From: Sulfitobacter dubius
GTDB taxonomy: Bacteria > Pseudomonadota > Alphaproteobacteria > Rhodobacterales > Rhodobacteraceae
Direction of reading: 5' to 3'
Assembly (NCBI RefSeq): GCF_900113435.1
Contig: NZ_FOPG01000001.1
Location: 930,001-994,000, forward strand
Length of the DNA: 64,000 bases
Under the pieces are notes generated by a model that searched no databases, had not been told where the DNA came from, and saw only the letters and a list, made by a program, of their open reading frames with translations. Numbering within the stretch: the first letter of the stretch is position 1; each line of letters opens with the position of its first letter. Positions 8,573 to 17,266 of this stretch are shown piece by piece. The position numbers were made by a program, and so were the translations under genes.

Positions 8573-9589
8573 TCAGAACTCGATTAGGGTTTTGCCAAAG
8601 TGGCCACCGGCGCGTAAATGCGTTAGCGCCTCTTTCAGCTGCTCGAATTTGAAGGTCTCGCCCAGAACGGGACGCACTTCATGCTGGGCCATGGCACGCA
8701 GCATCGCTTCAAACCCGTCTCGGTGGCCCACGGTAACGCCTTGGAGTCGGAGCTGCCGGGCAACAATCGAACCCAGCGAGGCTTCGATGTTCAGACCCGA
8801 CAGCACACCGATCATGGACAATGTGCCGCCCGGCCGCACGGCCCGCAGAGACAGAGGCAGCGTTTTCGCTCCGCCCAATTCGATAATGTTGTCATAGCCA
8901 CCGCGGTCGGCGGTGATAGAACGGCTGGCGCGCGCCCAATCTTCTTCGCTGTGGTAATTGATCGTCGCATCTGCGCCCATTTCAGAGACTTTGGCGAGTT
9001 TTTCGTCACTGGAGGAAATCACCGTCACATGCGCCCCCTGCATCTTCGCAAAGACTAAAGCGAAAAGCGCCACACTGCCGGTGCCTTGAACCAGCAACTT
9101 GTCCCCGGCGCGGGTTTGGCCGTGGGTGACAACCGCACTCCATGCCGTGAGCGCGGCACAGGGCAGCGTCGCCGCTTCAGCGTCGGTCAGGTAATCGGGA
9201 ACCCTGACCACCCCTTCCGCAGAAAGGCAGATGCGGTCGGCCATAACACCGTCAAGCGGCCCCCCCAAGGCTGACGCAAAACGTTCGGGGCTCGGCGCAC
9301 CCGCCGTCCAGTTCTGGAAATAGGTCGGGCAGACACGGTCTCCCACGGCAACCCGGGTCACACCCGACCCCACTTCGATAATTTCACCCACCCCGTCGGA
9401 CACAGGGATCAAAGGCAGTTCACCCGTGGCTCGGCCATAGCCCCGATCGGGCACGATCAGATCGCGCGAATTGAGCGACGCCACCCGCATCTCGACGATG
9501 ACCTGCCCGGGTCCGCAGCTTGGCTCATCGCGCTCAGTCAGCGTGAGATTGTCGAATCCCCAATCGCCTTCAATTTGGAATACACGCAT
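8573..9589 (-). CDS. Zinc-free MDR (quinone oxidoreductase-like) NAD(P)-dependent dehydrogenase
   Basis: The 338-residue protein is a medium-chain dehydrogenase/reductase, with a GroES-like N-terminal half and a Rossmann half whose nucleotide loop is VQGTGSVALFAL. The position that holds the catalytic zinc cysteine in alcohol dehydrogenases reads NSRDL, and the structural-zinc cysteine cluster is absent. It therefore belongs with zinc-independent reductases (quinone or enoyl reductase type) rather than classical ADHs. It lies 3 bases after the acyl-CoA dehydrogenase and 1 base before the ligase. A role as enoyl or ketone reductase in the same pathway is likely but not specified by sequence. 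Confidence 0.85.
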   Translation of the reverse strand: MRVFQIEGDWGFDNLTLTERDEPSCGPGQVIVEMRVASLNSRDLIVPDRGYGRATGELPLIPVSDGVGEIIEVGSGVTRVAVGDRVCPTYFQNWTAGAPSPERFASALGGPLDGVMADRICLSAEGVVRVPDYLTDAEAATLPCAALTAWSAVVTHGQTRAGDKLLVQGTGSVALFALVFAKMQGAHVTVISSSDEKLAKVSEMGADATINYHSEEDWARASRSITADRGGYDNIIELGGAKTLPLSLRAVRPGGTLSMIGVLSGLNIEASLGSIVARQLRLQGVTVGHRDGFEAMLRAMAQHEVRPVLGETFKFEQLKEALTHLRAGGHFGKTLIEF

Positions 9590-9592
9590 GGT

Positions 9593-10717
9593 TCAGGTCT
9601 CCTTTCGGGCGGTCAAACGTGCCACCCTGTCTTTGAGAATATTTGTGGCCCCATCGGTGAAGCCCGCGATCTGCGCGGCGGCGATGTGGCGGGTAAAGGG
9701 GTGCTCCGGACGCAAACCTTCTGCCCCCATTAGTTGCAAAAGCCTTGGCAGATGGGTCTGCGCACAGGTGACTGATCCAATCTTAGCTTCGGCGGCAACA
9801 AGCTGTGCATCTGCGCCTTGCGACACTTGGGCGACGGCATGTCGGGTCACGTCACGCGCTTGGGTCAAGGCCCTTTCAGCTGCATCAAACTCTGCATGCC
9901 AACGCGGTATCTGGTTAAGCGGTTTACCGAAACTGAGGCGCTGTGCGCCATAGGCGGCTGCACTGTCGAGCGCGGCTTGCAGCATACCGTCGCACATTGC
10001 CGCGACATAGGTCCGCGCGGCATTTATTTCTTGCAGGATCGCCTTGAATGCCGTGCCGGGCGCGGAGATCATCGCCTCCTGTGGCAGTTTGACCCCATCA
10101 AGGTGAAACCCTCCAGTGCCAAGACTGGTCTGCGCGAAAGCGCTGTCGATCGCATAGCGCGTGACCCCGGGAACAGTCAGGTCAACGACGAAGGCGCCGA
10201 TACCACTGCTGTCGCCGATCTCAGCGCATTGGGCATAGACCACAGCCAATCCCGCCTGCCGCCCGTTGATGATCCAGGACTTCTCACCGTCCAGTAGCCA
10301 GCCCCCGTCGACCTGCCGCGCCGTGGTACGGATTGCGGCAAAATCGCTTCCGGTGCCGGGTTCGGTCAATGCAGTGCAGGCGTGCATCTGCCCCGAGAGC
10401 AGCGCCGCCAAAGTTTGCTCGACGGCCGCCACTTGCCCCTCTTTACAAAGGCGCAGCGCGATATTGTGGGTATTGACGAGTGACATGGCAAAACCAAAGT
10501 CCGCCCCTGCCATGATCTCGCAGGCCGCGACACGGGTTGCAAAGTCGACCCCCTGCCCTCCGCGCGCTTTAGGCAATTCCATACCAAGAAGTCCTAGAGC
10601 GGCGGCCTCTTGGTAAAGCGCAGGCTCCGGCGCGGCCCCGATGGACCATGCAGCGGCCTCCGGGGCGACACGGCCCTTGGCGAAGTGCGTGACCTTATCC
10701 AGAAAGGCTCGGCTCAT
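9593..10717 (-). CDS. Acyl-CoA dehydrogenase family protein
   Basis: The 374-residue flavoenzyme has the family signature ALTEPGTGSDFAAI (near residue 115), a central beta domain and a C-terminal helical FAD domain. It should introduce an alpha-beta double bond into an acyl-CoA. One feature is odd: the usual YEGT-type catalytic-base motif near the C-terminus reads TDGATNI, so aspartate takes the glutamate position. In some family members the base sits elsewhere (isovaleryl- and long-chain-type enzymes), so activity is still possible. The start overlaps the livM stop by four bases. It is presumably the first oxidation step on the CoA ester made by the ligase of this operon. Confidence 0.85.
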   Translation of the reverse strand: MSRAFLDKVTHFAKGRVAPEAAAWSIGAAPEPALYQEAAALGLLGMELPKARGGQGVDFATRVAACEIMAGADFGFAMSLVNTHNIALRLCKEGQVAAVEQTLAALLSGQMHACTALTEPGTGSDFAAIRTTARQVDGGWLLDGEKSWIINGRQAGLAVVYAQCAEIGDSSGIGAFVVDLTVPGVTRYAIDSAFAQTSLGTGGFHLDGVKLPQEAMISAPGTAFKAILQEINAARTYVAAMCDGMLQAALDSAAAYGAQRLSFGKPLNQIPRWHAEFDAAERALTQARDVTRHAVAQVSQGADAQLVAAEAKIGSVTCAQTHLPRLLQLMGAEGLRPEHPFTRHIAAAQIAGFTDGATNILKDRVARLTARKET

Positions 10718-11667
10718 GTCCGACCCCGCCGTTTCTCCATCAGGTCGCGGGCGATACCGGCGATCCCGCGCGGCATGAAGATCGTCGCCAGAACCAGCAC
10801 CAGACCGTAGAGGATCAGCCGGAAACTGTCGGCAAAGCGCAGATATTCGGGCAGGAAGACCACGAAGAACGCGCCGATAATTGGCCCCGCAATGGTGCCC
10901 GACCCGCCGATGATTACCGCAAGGATCGCATCAAGCGACTGCGCAATGCCAAAGATCTCCGGATTGATGAAGCTTTGGTAATGGGCGTAGATCGCACCAG
11001 CGAGGCCCGCAAACATTGCCGAGGTCACGAAGGCAAAGAGCTTGTACTTCCAAGCCGCAATCCCAACCGCGCCGACGAGGTCTTCGTTCTGGCGGATTGC
11101 GACGAGGATTTGCCCTATCCTCGAGCGCACGATCAATGCCGCAAGCCCCGTCATCAGCGCCGCGATGATCAATACAAAGTAATAATACGTCTCCCGGTCG
11201 CGCCAATTGAATAGTGCGTCCTTGCCACCGGGCTTCGGGATGCCGGTGATGCCAGCCTCACCTTGGGTAAGGTCGTGGAAATTCATCAGGACGATGAAGA
11301 TCACCATGTTGAAAGCCAGTGTAACGATGGCAAAGTAGTGCCCCTTGACCCGAAGGCTGGGGTAACCTGTCAGCAGCGCGAAGAAGGCAGTCACAAAGGG
11401 CGCGAGGATGATCGTCAGCCAGACTGGCAGATCAAAGTGCATGCCCATCAGAGCCGTCGAATAGGCGCCGATTCCCATGAACCCAGCCTGCACGATCGAG
11501 ACATAGCCGGTGTACCCTTGGATCAAGTTCTGGCCTTGCGCCGCGATGACCCAGATCAGGGCCAGAACGCACAGGTGGATGTAGTATTTCACGGAAATCA
11601 GCTGCGGCAACAATACGAAGCCAACCAGCGCCAGCCAATAAAGGATGAAGGTACGATTACGAGCCAT
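10714..11667 (-). CDS. livM: Branched-chain amino acid-type ABC transporter permease, LivM
   Basis: The 317-residue inner-membrane protein has many hydrophobic helices and the LivM-type core GYTGYVSIVQAGFMGIGAY and VIIGGSGTIAGPIIGA. It forms a heterodimeric channel with LivH, whose gene stop overlaps its start by one base. The LIV (HAAT) family imports branched-chain and other amino acids, amides, urea and aromatic or short organic acids. Given the acyl-CoA genes downstream, the substrate is more likely an organic acid than leucine. Confidence 0.9.
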   Translation of the reverse strand: MARNRTFILYWLALVGFVLLPQLISVKYYIHLCVLALIWVIAAQGQNLIQGYTGYVSIVQAGFMGIGAYSTALMGMHFDLPVWLTIILAPFVTAFFALLTGYPSLRVKGHYFAIVTLAFNMVIFIVLMNFHDLTQGEAGITGIPKPGGKDALFNWRDRETYYYFVLIIAALMTGLAALIVRSRIGQILVAIRQNEDLVGAVGIAAWKYKLFAFVTSAMFAGLAGAIYAHYQSFINPEIFGIAQSLDAILAVIIGGSGTIAGPIIGAFFVVFLPEYLRFADSFRLILYGLVLVLATIFMPRGIAGIARDLMEKRRGRT

Positions 11668-12524
11668 TATGCTTTCCCCATCAGGCCCTGAGGCCGGAAC
11701 AACAGAACGCTGATCATTACGACGAATGCGATCACGTCCTTATAAGCAGATGAAATGAAACCGGCGGCGAGTGCCTCGGTGATGCCGAGCACGAGCCCCC
11801 CAACAACGGCGCCCGGGATCGACCCCAGACCGCCCAAGATGAGCACGGCAAAGCCCTTAACCACCAAGCCTTCGCCGATGCCCGGTGCAATCGCAAAAAG
11901 CGATCCGACCATGACCCCGGCGCAAACACCGAGCGCTGTGGAGATTGCAAAGACCACCAGCGGGATGGTTTTGACGTTGACCCCCATAAGGATCGCGGCG
12001 TCACGGTTCTCGGCCACGGCACGGATCGCTTGGCCCGTTTTGGTGCGTTCAACAAATACTGTCATCGCAGCAATCAAAAGCGCGGCAGCGAGGATCACAT
12101 AGAGCCGCAGCTCGGGAATGGTGACACCGCCGATGTTGAAGACGCGGGAGAAGTCGGTCGGAATGACGACTTGCTCATGTCCAAAGAGTTCAAGGTTGAT
12201 CCCCTCGACCATCATGGTCAGGCCAAGCGCCACGATAAAGGCGTTAATATGATTGGCATCTCGTACCGGGCGATAGGCCAAGAGTTCAATCAACACCCCC
12301 AGCACGAGCCCCACCAGCAGCGCGATCAGGATCGCCAACAGCAAGGGAATGCCCCAACTGGTGACAAAAAAGAATGTCAGATAGCCACCGAACATGGAGA
12401 CTGATCCATGGGCAAAATGCGCGATGCCGAGGATACCGAAAACCGTGGTCAGCCCCAGTGCGATCAGCACATAGACACCCCCGATGGCGATGCCGTTAAT
12501 AATTTGTTGAAGTACCTCAACCAT
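11667..12524 (-). CDS. livH: Branched-chain amino acid-type ABC transporter permease, LivH
   Basis: This 285-residue permease is largely hydrophobic and shows LivH landmarks: an N-terminal GIAIGGVYVLIALGLT-like segment, the ENRDAAILMGV loop that contacts the ATPase, and VLGGLGSIPGAVVGG (as ILGGLGSIPGA). It is encoded between the binding-protein gene and livM and should pair with LivM. A hairpin (12559-12585) between the binding-protein gene and livH probably lowers permease expression relative to the binding protein. Confidence 0.9.
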   Translation of the reverse strand: MVEVLQQIINGIAIGGVYVLIALGLTTVFGILGIAHFAHGSVSMFGGYLTFFFVTSWGIPLLLAILIALLVGLVLGVLIELLAYRPVRDANHINAFIVALGLTMMVEGINLELFGHEQVVIPTDFSRVFNIGGVTIPELRLYVILAAALLIAAMTVFVERTKTGQAIRAVAENRDAAILMGVNVKTIPLVVFAISTALGVCAGVMVGSLFAIAPGIGEGLVVKGFAVLILGGLGSIPGAVVGGLVLGITEALAAGFISSAYKDVIAFVVMISVLLFRPQGLMGKA

Positions 12525-12558
12525 GCCGCACCCTGCGAATTAAAGAAGATAGAAGAAT

Positions 12559-12585
12559 GGGGCGCAGGAAACCTGCCCGCGCCCC
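12559..12585 (-). terminator. Intercistronic hairpin after the binding-protein gene
   Basis: GGGGCGCAGG (12559-12568) can pair with CCTG and GCGCCCC (12572-12585), leaving a small bulge. It follows the binding-protein stop on the minus strand and is followed by the T-rich ATTCTTCTATCTTC. Such stems commonly protect binding-protein mRNA or terminate part of the transcripts. Confidence 0.55.
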
Positions 12586-12598
12586 GCCCGGGGAGGGA

Positions 12599-13801
12599 TC
12601 AGTCGTCCAGCGTGCTCAGGAAAGCTGAGTACGCGGCGGCGTCAGACGGCAGGTCTTGCACAAAGACCCAGTTGCCGCCCTGCCACTGGAAAGCGCCATT
12701 GGAGGTATAGGCCTGCCCGTTCTCATCGAACATTTTGTCATCGACAGGCAGGTATTGCATGACGACCTCATCAGGCACCGCAATCTCGCGCAGCGCTTCG
12801 GCCACGGCTTCGGTGTCCTCTACGGTGCCAGCAGCCTCAATGGCATCCTTCAGCGCGTAGGTCTGATCATAGGAATAAGGTGAGCTTGGCGACGGCGCGA
12901 TGCCGAACTCTTCAGTATAGTTCGCGTGGTAGGCCTTCCCGTTTTCGGATGCCGAGAGCAGTGTCAGCTCGGTCGGGCGCAGGTCCCAAACGCCTTCCAT
13001 TTGCTCGGAAGTGGCCACGCGGGTGAACTGGTCTTCGCTACCGGACGTGAAGCCATAGCGCGGCACGTCGATGCCCAGCTCAACCGCCTGACGGTAGATG
13101 AAGGCTGCCGGTTCCACATAGCCAACCACCAGAATCGCATCAGGTTCTTGGCCGCGGATCTTGGTCAACTGCGGAGACATGTCGCGGTCCTTCAGACCAA
13201 AGGCCTCGCGGCTTACGATCTCTCCGCCCGCTTTTTCCAGTTCCTTTTCAAAGGCGTCGACGTAGCTGGCGTAGAACCCCACATCAAGCGCCCCCAACAC
13301 GGCGACGCGTTTGTGGCCCTTTTCGGCTACAAAGGTACCAGCTGCGGCGCCGGTGTAATCCGCTGGCGGGCGGGTGCGCGTGAGGTTGGGAATTTCGCGG
13401 GTCGTGATCGACCGTTCAGCGGCATTGCCCACCAGCATCACCGCATCTTCATATTCGATGAAAGATGCCACAGCCCCGGTCGCACCCGAGCAGCAGAAAC
13501 CAAGAATATACTTAACGCCGTCTCGGTCGATCAGCTTGCGCACGGCGTTGGAGGCCTCGGTCGGGTTGGCCTTGTCGTCATAGGCGATGACGTTGAGCAT
13601 GTAGGTGTCTTCGCCCACCTTGATCCCGCCACTGGCGTTGATCTCTTTCGCGGCCAGTTTGACCGCATTGGTCTGCGGCAACCCATAGACGGCCCCGCCC
13701 CCGGTCAGCGCATCGCTGACCCCTATGTCGAGTGTCTTTTCCTCGGCCCAAGCGGCACCCGCCGTCATGACCATTGCAGCTGTCAATGCTGTCAGTCTCA
13801 T
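12599..13801 (-). CDS. LIV-type ABC transporter substrate-binding protein
   Basis: The 400-residue type I periplasmic binding protein has a Sec signal (MRLTALTAAM through AGAAWA, cleaved near residue 19). The mature part shows the LivJ/AmiC fold, with GVSDALTGGGAVYG at the start, FCCSGATGAVASF for ligand contact and SSPYSYDQTYALKDA. The frame is open to 13858, but ATG at 13801 follows GGAGGAGA and starts the signal peptide. Two adjacent cysteines (FCCSG) lie near the ligand pocket. The ligand is unknown. Its gene lies between livF and livH, an order seen in many HAAT operons. Confidence 0.9.
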   Translation of the reverse strand: MRLTALTAAMVMTAGAAWAEEKTLDIGVSDALTGGGAVYGLPQTNAVKLAAKEINASGGIKVGEDTYMLNVIAYDDKANPTEASNAVRKLIDRDGVKYILGFCCSGATGAVASFIEYEDAVMLVGNAAERSITTREIPNLTRTRPPADYTGAAAGTFVAEKGHKRVAVLGALDVGFYASYVDAFEKELEKAGGEIVSREAFGLKDRDMSPQLTKIRGQEPDAILVVGYVEPAAFIYRQAVELGIDVPRYGFTSGSEDQFTRVATSEQMEGVWDLRPTELTLLSASENGKAYHANYTEEFGIAPSPSSPYSYDQTYALKDAIEAAGTVEDTEAVAEALREIAVPDEVVMQYLPVDDKMFDENGQAYTSNGAFQWQGGNWVFVQDLPSDAAAYSAFLSTLDD

Positions 13802-13829
13802 GTTCTGTCTCCTCCCAGAAACGTAGATA

Positions 13830-14531
13830 TCAGTGGCCCAGATACGCCTTTGCGACATCTGGATGTGATTGCAGCTCTGCGCCCGTCCCGCTCAGCACGA
13901 TCTCCCCGGCTTCGAAAAGATAGGCCCGGTCGGCAAGCCGCAGCGCCATGGCCGAGTTTTGCTCGACCAGCAGGATGGTTTTCCCCATCTCTTTGACCCT
14001 CGCGATGGTCTCCCCCACCTCCGCGACGATTTTAGGGGCGAGCCCCAATGACGGTTCGTCAAAGATGCAGAGCTTGGGCCGCGCCATAAGCGCCCGGCCA
14101 ATCGCCAACATCTCCTGCTCCCCACCCGACAGTGTGCCCGCAGCTTGATGTGCGCGGTCGCGCAGGATAGGAAACATGTCCATCATCTCTTCAACATCCG
14201 CTGCCTGCTCCGCATCCTTGCGCGGATAGGCTCCCATCCTGAGGTTCTGCAGCGTTGTCATTTGCGGAAAGACCTGACGCCCTTCGGGGCACATGGTGAT
14301 CCCCGCTTTGACGATGGAGTGGCCGCTTTGGTTGGTGATATCTTGGCCCTCGAACTCAATGGTTCCTGCGGTAGCCGGAACCAGCCCGCAGATCGCCTTA
14401 AGTGTGGAAGACTTACCCGCGCCATTTGCGCCAATTAGCGCGACGCACTCACCCTGATTAACTTGCAAGTCGATGCCGTGGATGACTTCGATCGCGCCAT
14501 AGCTGACGCGGAGGTTGGATACGTTCAACAT
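13830..14531 (-). CDS. livF: Branched-chain-type ABC transporter ATP-binding protein, LivF
   Basis: This 233-residue ATPase carries Walker A GANGAGKSS, the signature LSGGEQEMLAIGRAL and Walker B CIFDEPSLGLAP, the pattern of LivF. The frame extends upstream to 14618 inside livG, but ATG at 14531 gives the standard start MLNVSNLRVSYG. It begins one base after the livG stop, so the two ATPases are coupled. Confidence 0.9.
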   Translation of the reverse strand: MLNVSNLRVSYGAIEVIHGIDLQVNQGECVALIGANGAGKSSTLKAICGLVPATAGTIEFEGQDITNQSGHSIVKAGITMCPEGRQVFPQMTTLQNLRMGAYPRKDAEQAADVEEMMDMFPILRDRAHQAAGTLSGGEQEMLAIGRALMARPKLCIFDEPSLGLAPKIVAEVGETIARVKEMGKTILLVEQNSAMALRLADRAYLFEAGEIVLSGTGAELQSHPDVAKAYLGH

Positions 14532-14532
14532 G

Positions 14533-15300
14533 TCAGGCCGCCTCGCCGAGATATGCGTCGATGACGACGGGATTGTTACGGATTTCCTCGGGTGTGCCTT
14601 CGGCGATCTTTTGGCCAAAGTTCAGCACCACGATCCGGTCGCAAACCTCCATGATCAGCGCCATGTGGTGTTCAATCACCAGCACCGAAGTGCCCAGGTC
14701 GCGGATTTTCTTGATCAGGTCGCTCAGGGTTTTGCGCTCATGTGAGACAAGCCCGGCAGCGGGTTCATCCAGCAAGATAACCTTGGGATTTGACGCCAGC
14801 GCCGTTGCGATCATGAGGAAGCGTTGCTGGGCCGAGCTGATGGTGCCCACGCGTTGGTCCTGTACCGGTGTGAGGTCGGTAATGTCGAGAATCCGGTCGA
14901 CACGCGCGGCCAAATCCTCTTCCTCGCTGGATTTCCGCCCGATGCCGAATACTGACGATAGTGGATGCGAAGTGCGTGTTACGTTGCAACCTAGCACGAC
15001 ATGGTCGCGCACCGTGAATTCCGTGAATGTGCTGGCCGTTTGAAAGGTACGCGACAGGCCCTTCGCCACGCGGTCATATTCCGGCAGATTATCGATCTTG
15101 GCACCGGCCAAGGTAATCGCGCCAGATGTGATCGGAAACAACCCCGCCAGACTGTTCACCGTGGTCGATTTTCCGGAACCATTCGGTCCAATCAGGCCGA
15201 GGATTTGCGCCTCGTTCACATCAAAGGACAGGTCTCGGATCGCATGCACGCCGCCAAACGACTTGCACAAAGATTCGACCCTCAAAACAGGTGTCGCCAT
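14533..15300 (-). CDS. livG: Branched-chain-type ABC transporter ATP-binding protein, LivG
   Basis: The 255-residue protein has Walker A GPNGSGKST, Walker B VILLDEPAAGL and the switch histidine in VIEHHMALIMEV, the ending typical of LivG. The ABC signature is degenerate: where LSYGQQ or LSGGQ is expected the protein reads ISSAQQ, lacking the usual glycine. The start at 15300 (MATPVLRVE) is chosen over 15354, since GAGGGG lies about 9 bases upstream. It is the first gene of the minus-strand unit and faces the LysR gene across 147 bases. Confidence 0.88.
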   Translation of the reverse strand: MATPVLRVESLCKSFGGVHAIRDLSFDVNEAQILGLIGPNGSGKSTTVNSLAGLFPITSGAITLAGAKIDNLPEYDRVAKGLSRTFQTASTFTEFTVRDHVVLGCNVTRTSHPLSSVFGIGRKSSEEEDLAARVDRILDITDLTPVQDQRVGTISSAQQRFLMIATALASNPKVILLDEPAAGLVSHERKTLSDLIKKIRDLGTSVLVIEHHMALIMEVCDRIVVLNFGQKIAEGTPEEIRNNPVVIDAYLGEAA

Positions 15301-15387
15301 AGTAAATTCCCCTCCCCGCTCCTCCTGCGGTTTGAGAAGCGTGCGACGGCCCACGGCTCAAATCAAATTCAAAGATTCCACTTGGCT

Positions 15388-15402
15388 ATCTAATTTTTAG
15401 AT
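15388..15402. promoter_or_regulatory. Candidate LysR operator in the divergent intergenic region
   Basis: ATCTAATTTTTAGAT is a perfect inverted repeat (ATCTAA, 3-base spacer, TTAGAT) that contains a T-N11-A core, the usual LysR-type recognition pattern. It lies midway between livG and the LysR gene, so it can serve both promoters. Confidence 0.5.
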
Positions 15403-15447
15403 GATTAGGTGTGGTGAAGCTGAACACGATCAAGGGAGTTTACCCCT

Positions 15448-16362
15448 GTGAGGCCGATCAGAAATATAAAGTCTATACAAGTGTTTAGCCTGACTGCGGA
15501 GACTCGGAATGTCACCCGTGCGGCGCAGCTTTTGAACATCAGTCAAAGCTCAGTGAGTTATCACATTAAAAAATTAGAATCGGATCTTGGCTACCGCCTC
15601 TTCCACCGCACCAAGCAAGGGCTGACACTCACTGAAGAAGGTGTCGAGCTTGCGCGGCATGTTGGGCGGGGGCTGGAGATAATCCAAACTGGGCTCGACC
15701 AGTTATCGATACGGGCGGGCGCGATCCGTATCGCGCTTTTGCCGATGTTCTCCAGCCGATGGTTGTCATCAGAGCTGGGCAACTTGATCGAACAATATCC
15801 TGACATGCGCCTATCAATGCACAACCACAACAATAACTATGCATATATGCCCGAGCCTGGGCGTTTTGCGGATATTGGCATTCAATGGGGAAAAGGTGAC
15901 TGGAACGGCTTTGAGGTTCATCCACTTTGGCCCGAGAGAATGGCATTAGTCTGCAGTCCCGAATATCTCGAGAGACATCCCATAACTGAGCCGAAGGATG
16001 TGACAGACTGCACTCTGTTGCATGTAGACGATACCGGCATGTGGGAGGAATGGTTCACCTTGAACGAAATGAAGATGGTAAATAACCAGCCGCAAATGAT
16101 GCTTGAAGACCGCCATTTTCAGCTCAGCTCGACCATCAATGGTTTGGGATTGTCTCTCTTTGCCTCTTGGCTGGTGCAGGAGGAATTGGAAAGCGGGGCG
16201 CTGGTTAGTCCTTTCTGCCAAAACTTTAAAACCTCATATGCTTATCACCTAATTCTGCCGCGATTGAAGGTTTCATCCTCTACAGTGCTGCAGTTCCGCG
16301 ATTGGCTTCTTAAAAATCGATCCCAAGCAAATCGGCCACTTTTTTCGCCATCAGAAATTTAA
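15448..16362 (+). CDS. LysR family transcriptional regulator
   Basis: The 304-residue protein has an N-terminal winged helix-turn-helix (QVFSLTAETRNVTRAAQLL, then QSSVSYHIKKLE) and a LysR substrate-binding domain (from about residue 90). It is transcribed away from the livG operon, the standard arrangement for a regulator of the neighbouring catabolic genes. The start codon is GTG or ATG near 15448, preceded by GGGAG. Its effector is probably the transported acid or its CoA ester. Codon use and base composition here are more A+T-rich than in the flanking housekeeping genes. Confidence 0.88.
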   Translation: MRPIRNIKSIQVFSLTAETRNVTRAAQLLNISQSSVSYHIKKLESDLGYRLFHRTKQGLTLTEEGVELARHVGRGLEIIQTGLDQLSIRAGAIRIALLPMFSSRWLSSELGNLIEQYPDMRLSMHNHNNNYAYMPEPGRFADIGIQWGKGDWNGFEVHPLWPERMALVCSPEYLERHPITEPKDVTDCTLLHVDDTGMWEEWFTLNEMKMVNNQPQMMLEDRHFQLSSTINGLGLSLFASWLVQEELESGALVSPFCQNFKTSYAYHLILPRLKVSSSTVLQFRDWLLKNRSQANRPLFSPSEI

Positions 16363-16740
16363 TGGCGAGGTAGGGCAAGGCAGCATTGGCGGACCGCGCA
16401 AGTGCAACTCCGGCTGACAGCTTGAGCGGCACTCTTTACCGCTCTGAAGGGATGGAGTTCACCGCTGCTCGAACAATTGACTGCGCGACTGAGTTCTGCG
16501 GTGCAGCTTTATCAGACCGGCCATTCATCCACCTTGCAGCATTTTCGGCGAGTAAAAGTCGGCAAAGCGGACTTTGTTGTCGGTCGCTGCGGCCGCGAAG
16601 TGACCGCAGTTTGTAATTGGCCCGTTTGCAACTGAGGCGACAGGTAGTTGCAGGCCGAACACATTACGTCCGCACGATGAAAATGTTAATGCGAATGGAA
16701 GTAGGCGAAGGCCAAGCGTTCGAGTGAGCCTATGAATCCT
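16363..16740. other. Non-coding or decayed DNA between the LysR gene and the integrase remnant
   Basis: I see no convincing gene on either strand. Short open frames exist, but none has a recognisable motif or ribosome site. It borders the integrase remnant and is probably residue of the same mobile element. Confidence 0.4.
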
Positions 16741-17146
16741 TTTAACGTCTGGTGCAAAATGGAGAGCCGAAAACTGCCTCAGGATGACCGTGGTCGACGA
16801 CAAGGCCGACAAGGAGCTAGAAGTCTATTGCCCGCAATCACTCTCAGCTGCACTGGCCACCTATGAGAGAAGTGGTGAACATGTTCTGTCTAAAAACCTG
16901 CGCGAACCCCTAGGATATGACTCGGTCGAGAAAACCTTCCGCGCTTGGCGCGGGACGCTGGGAAAACGGGCATCCCCTTACGTGCTCCATGGTCTACGAA
17001 AACTCGCTATCGTCGAACTTGCTGAGGCCGGAGCGATGCTGAGATTCAGGCGGTCACAGGTCAAAGTGCTGAAAGGGCCGCGTACGACAGGAAGGACGCC
17101 AGCAGGGAAAAGCTCAGCCATGCCGCTCAGGAGAAACGTGGATTAA
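16741..17146 (+). pseudogene. Tyrosine recombinase (integrase), C-terminal remnant, frameshifted
   Basis: From 16784 the frame reads an integrase catalytic half: VLSKNLREPLGYDSVEKTF, then HGLRKLAIVELAEAG, the HxxR box. Near 17030 similarity jumps to another frame, which reads DAEIQAVTGQSAE and RKDASREKLSHAAQEKR, including the degraded region of the catalytic tyrosine (AAYDRK). The N-terminal core-binding domain and the first catalytic Arg are missing; the stretch just before 16784 keeps a decayed trace. The remnant ends about 120 bases from the 3' end of a tRNA-Leu gene, a classic island attachment site. It cannot make an active enzyme. Confidence 0.8.
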
Positions 17147-17225
17147 CAACCCATCTACAGCCATGCGCGAGCCATCTGTGTGAGTCACACGATCAGAACC
17201 TCAGAACAAATGCCCTCAAAAACCA

Positions 17226-17260
17226 AAATACCTGATCTTCCATAAGAAGATCAGGTATTT
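17226..17260 (-). terminator. Rho-independent terminator of tRNA-Leu
   Basis: AAATACCTGATCTT (17226-17239) and AAGATCAGGTATTT (17247-17260) form a perfect 14-bp stem with a 7-base loop. On the minus strand it lies just downstream of the tRNA and is followed by the T-rich TTGGTTTTTG. Confidence 0.75.
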
Positions 17261-17266
17261 GAATGT

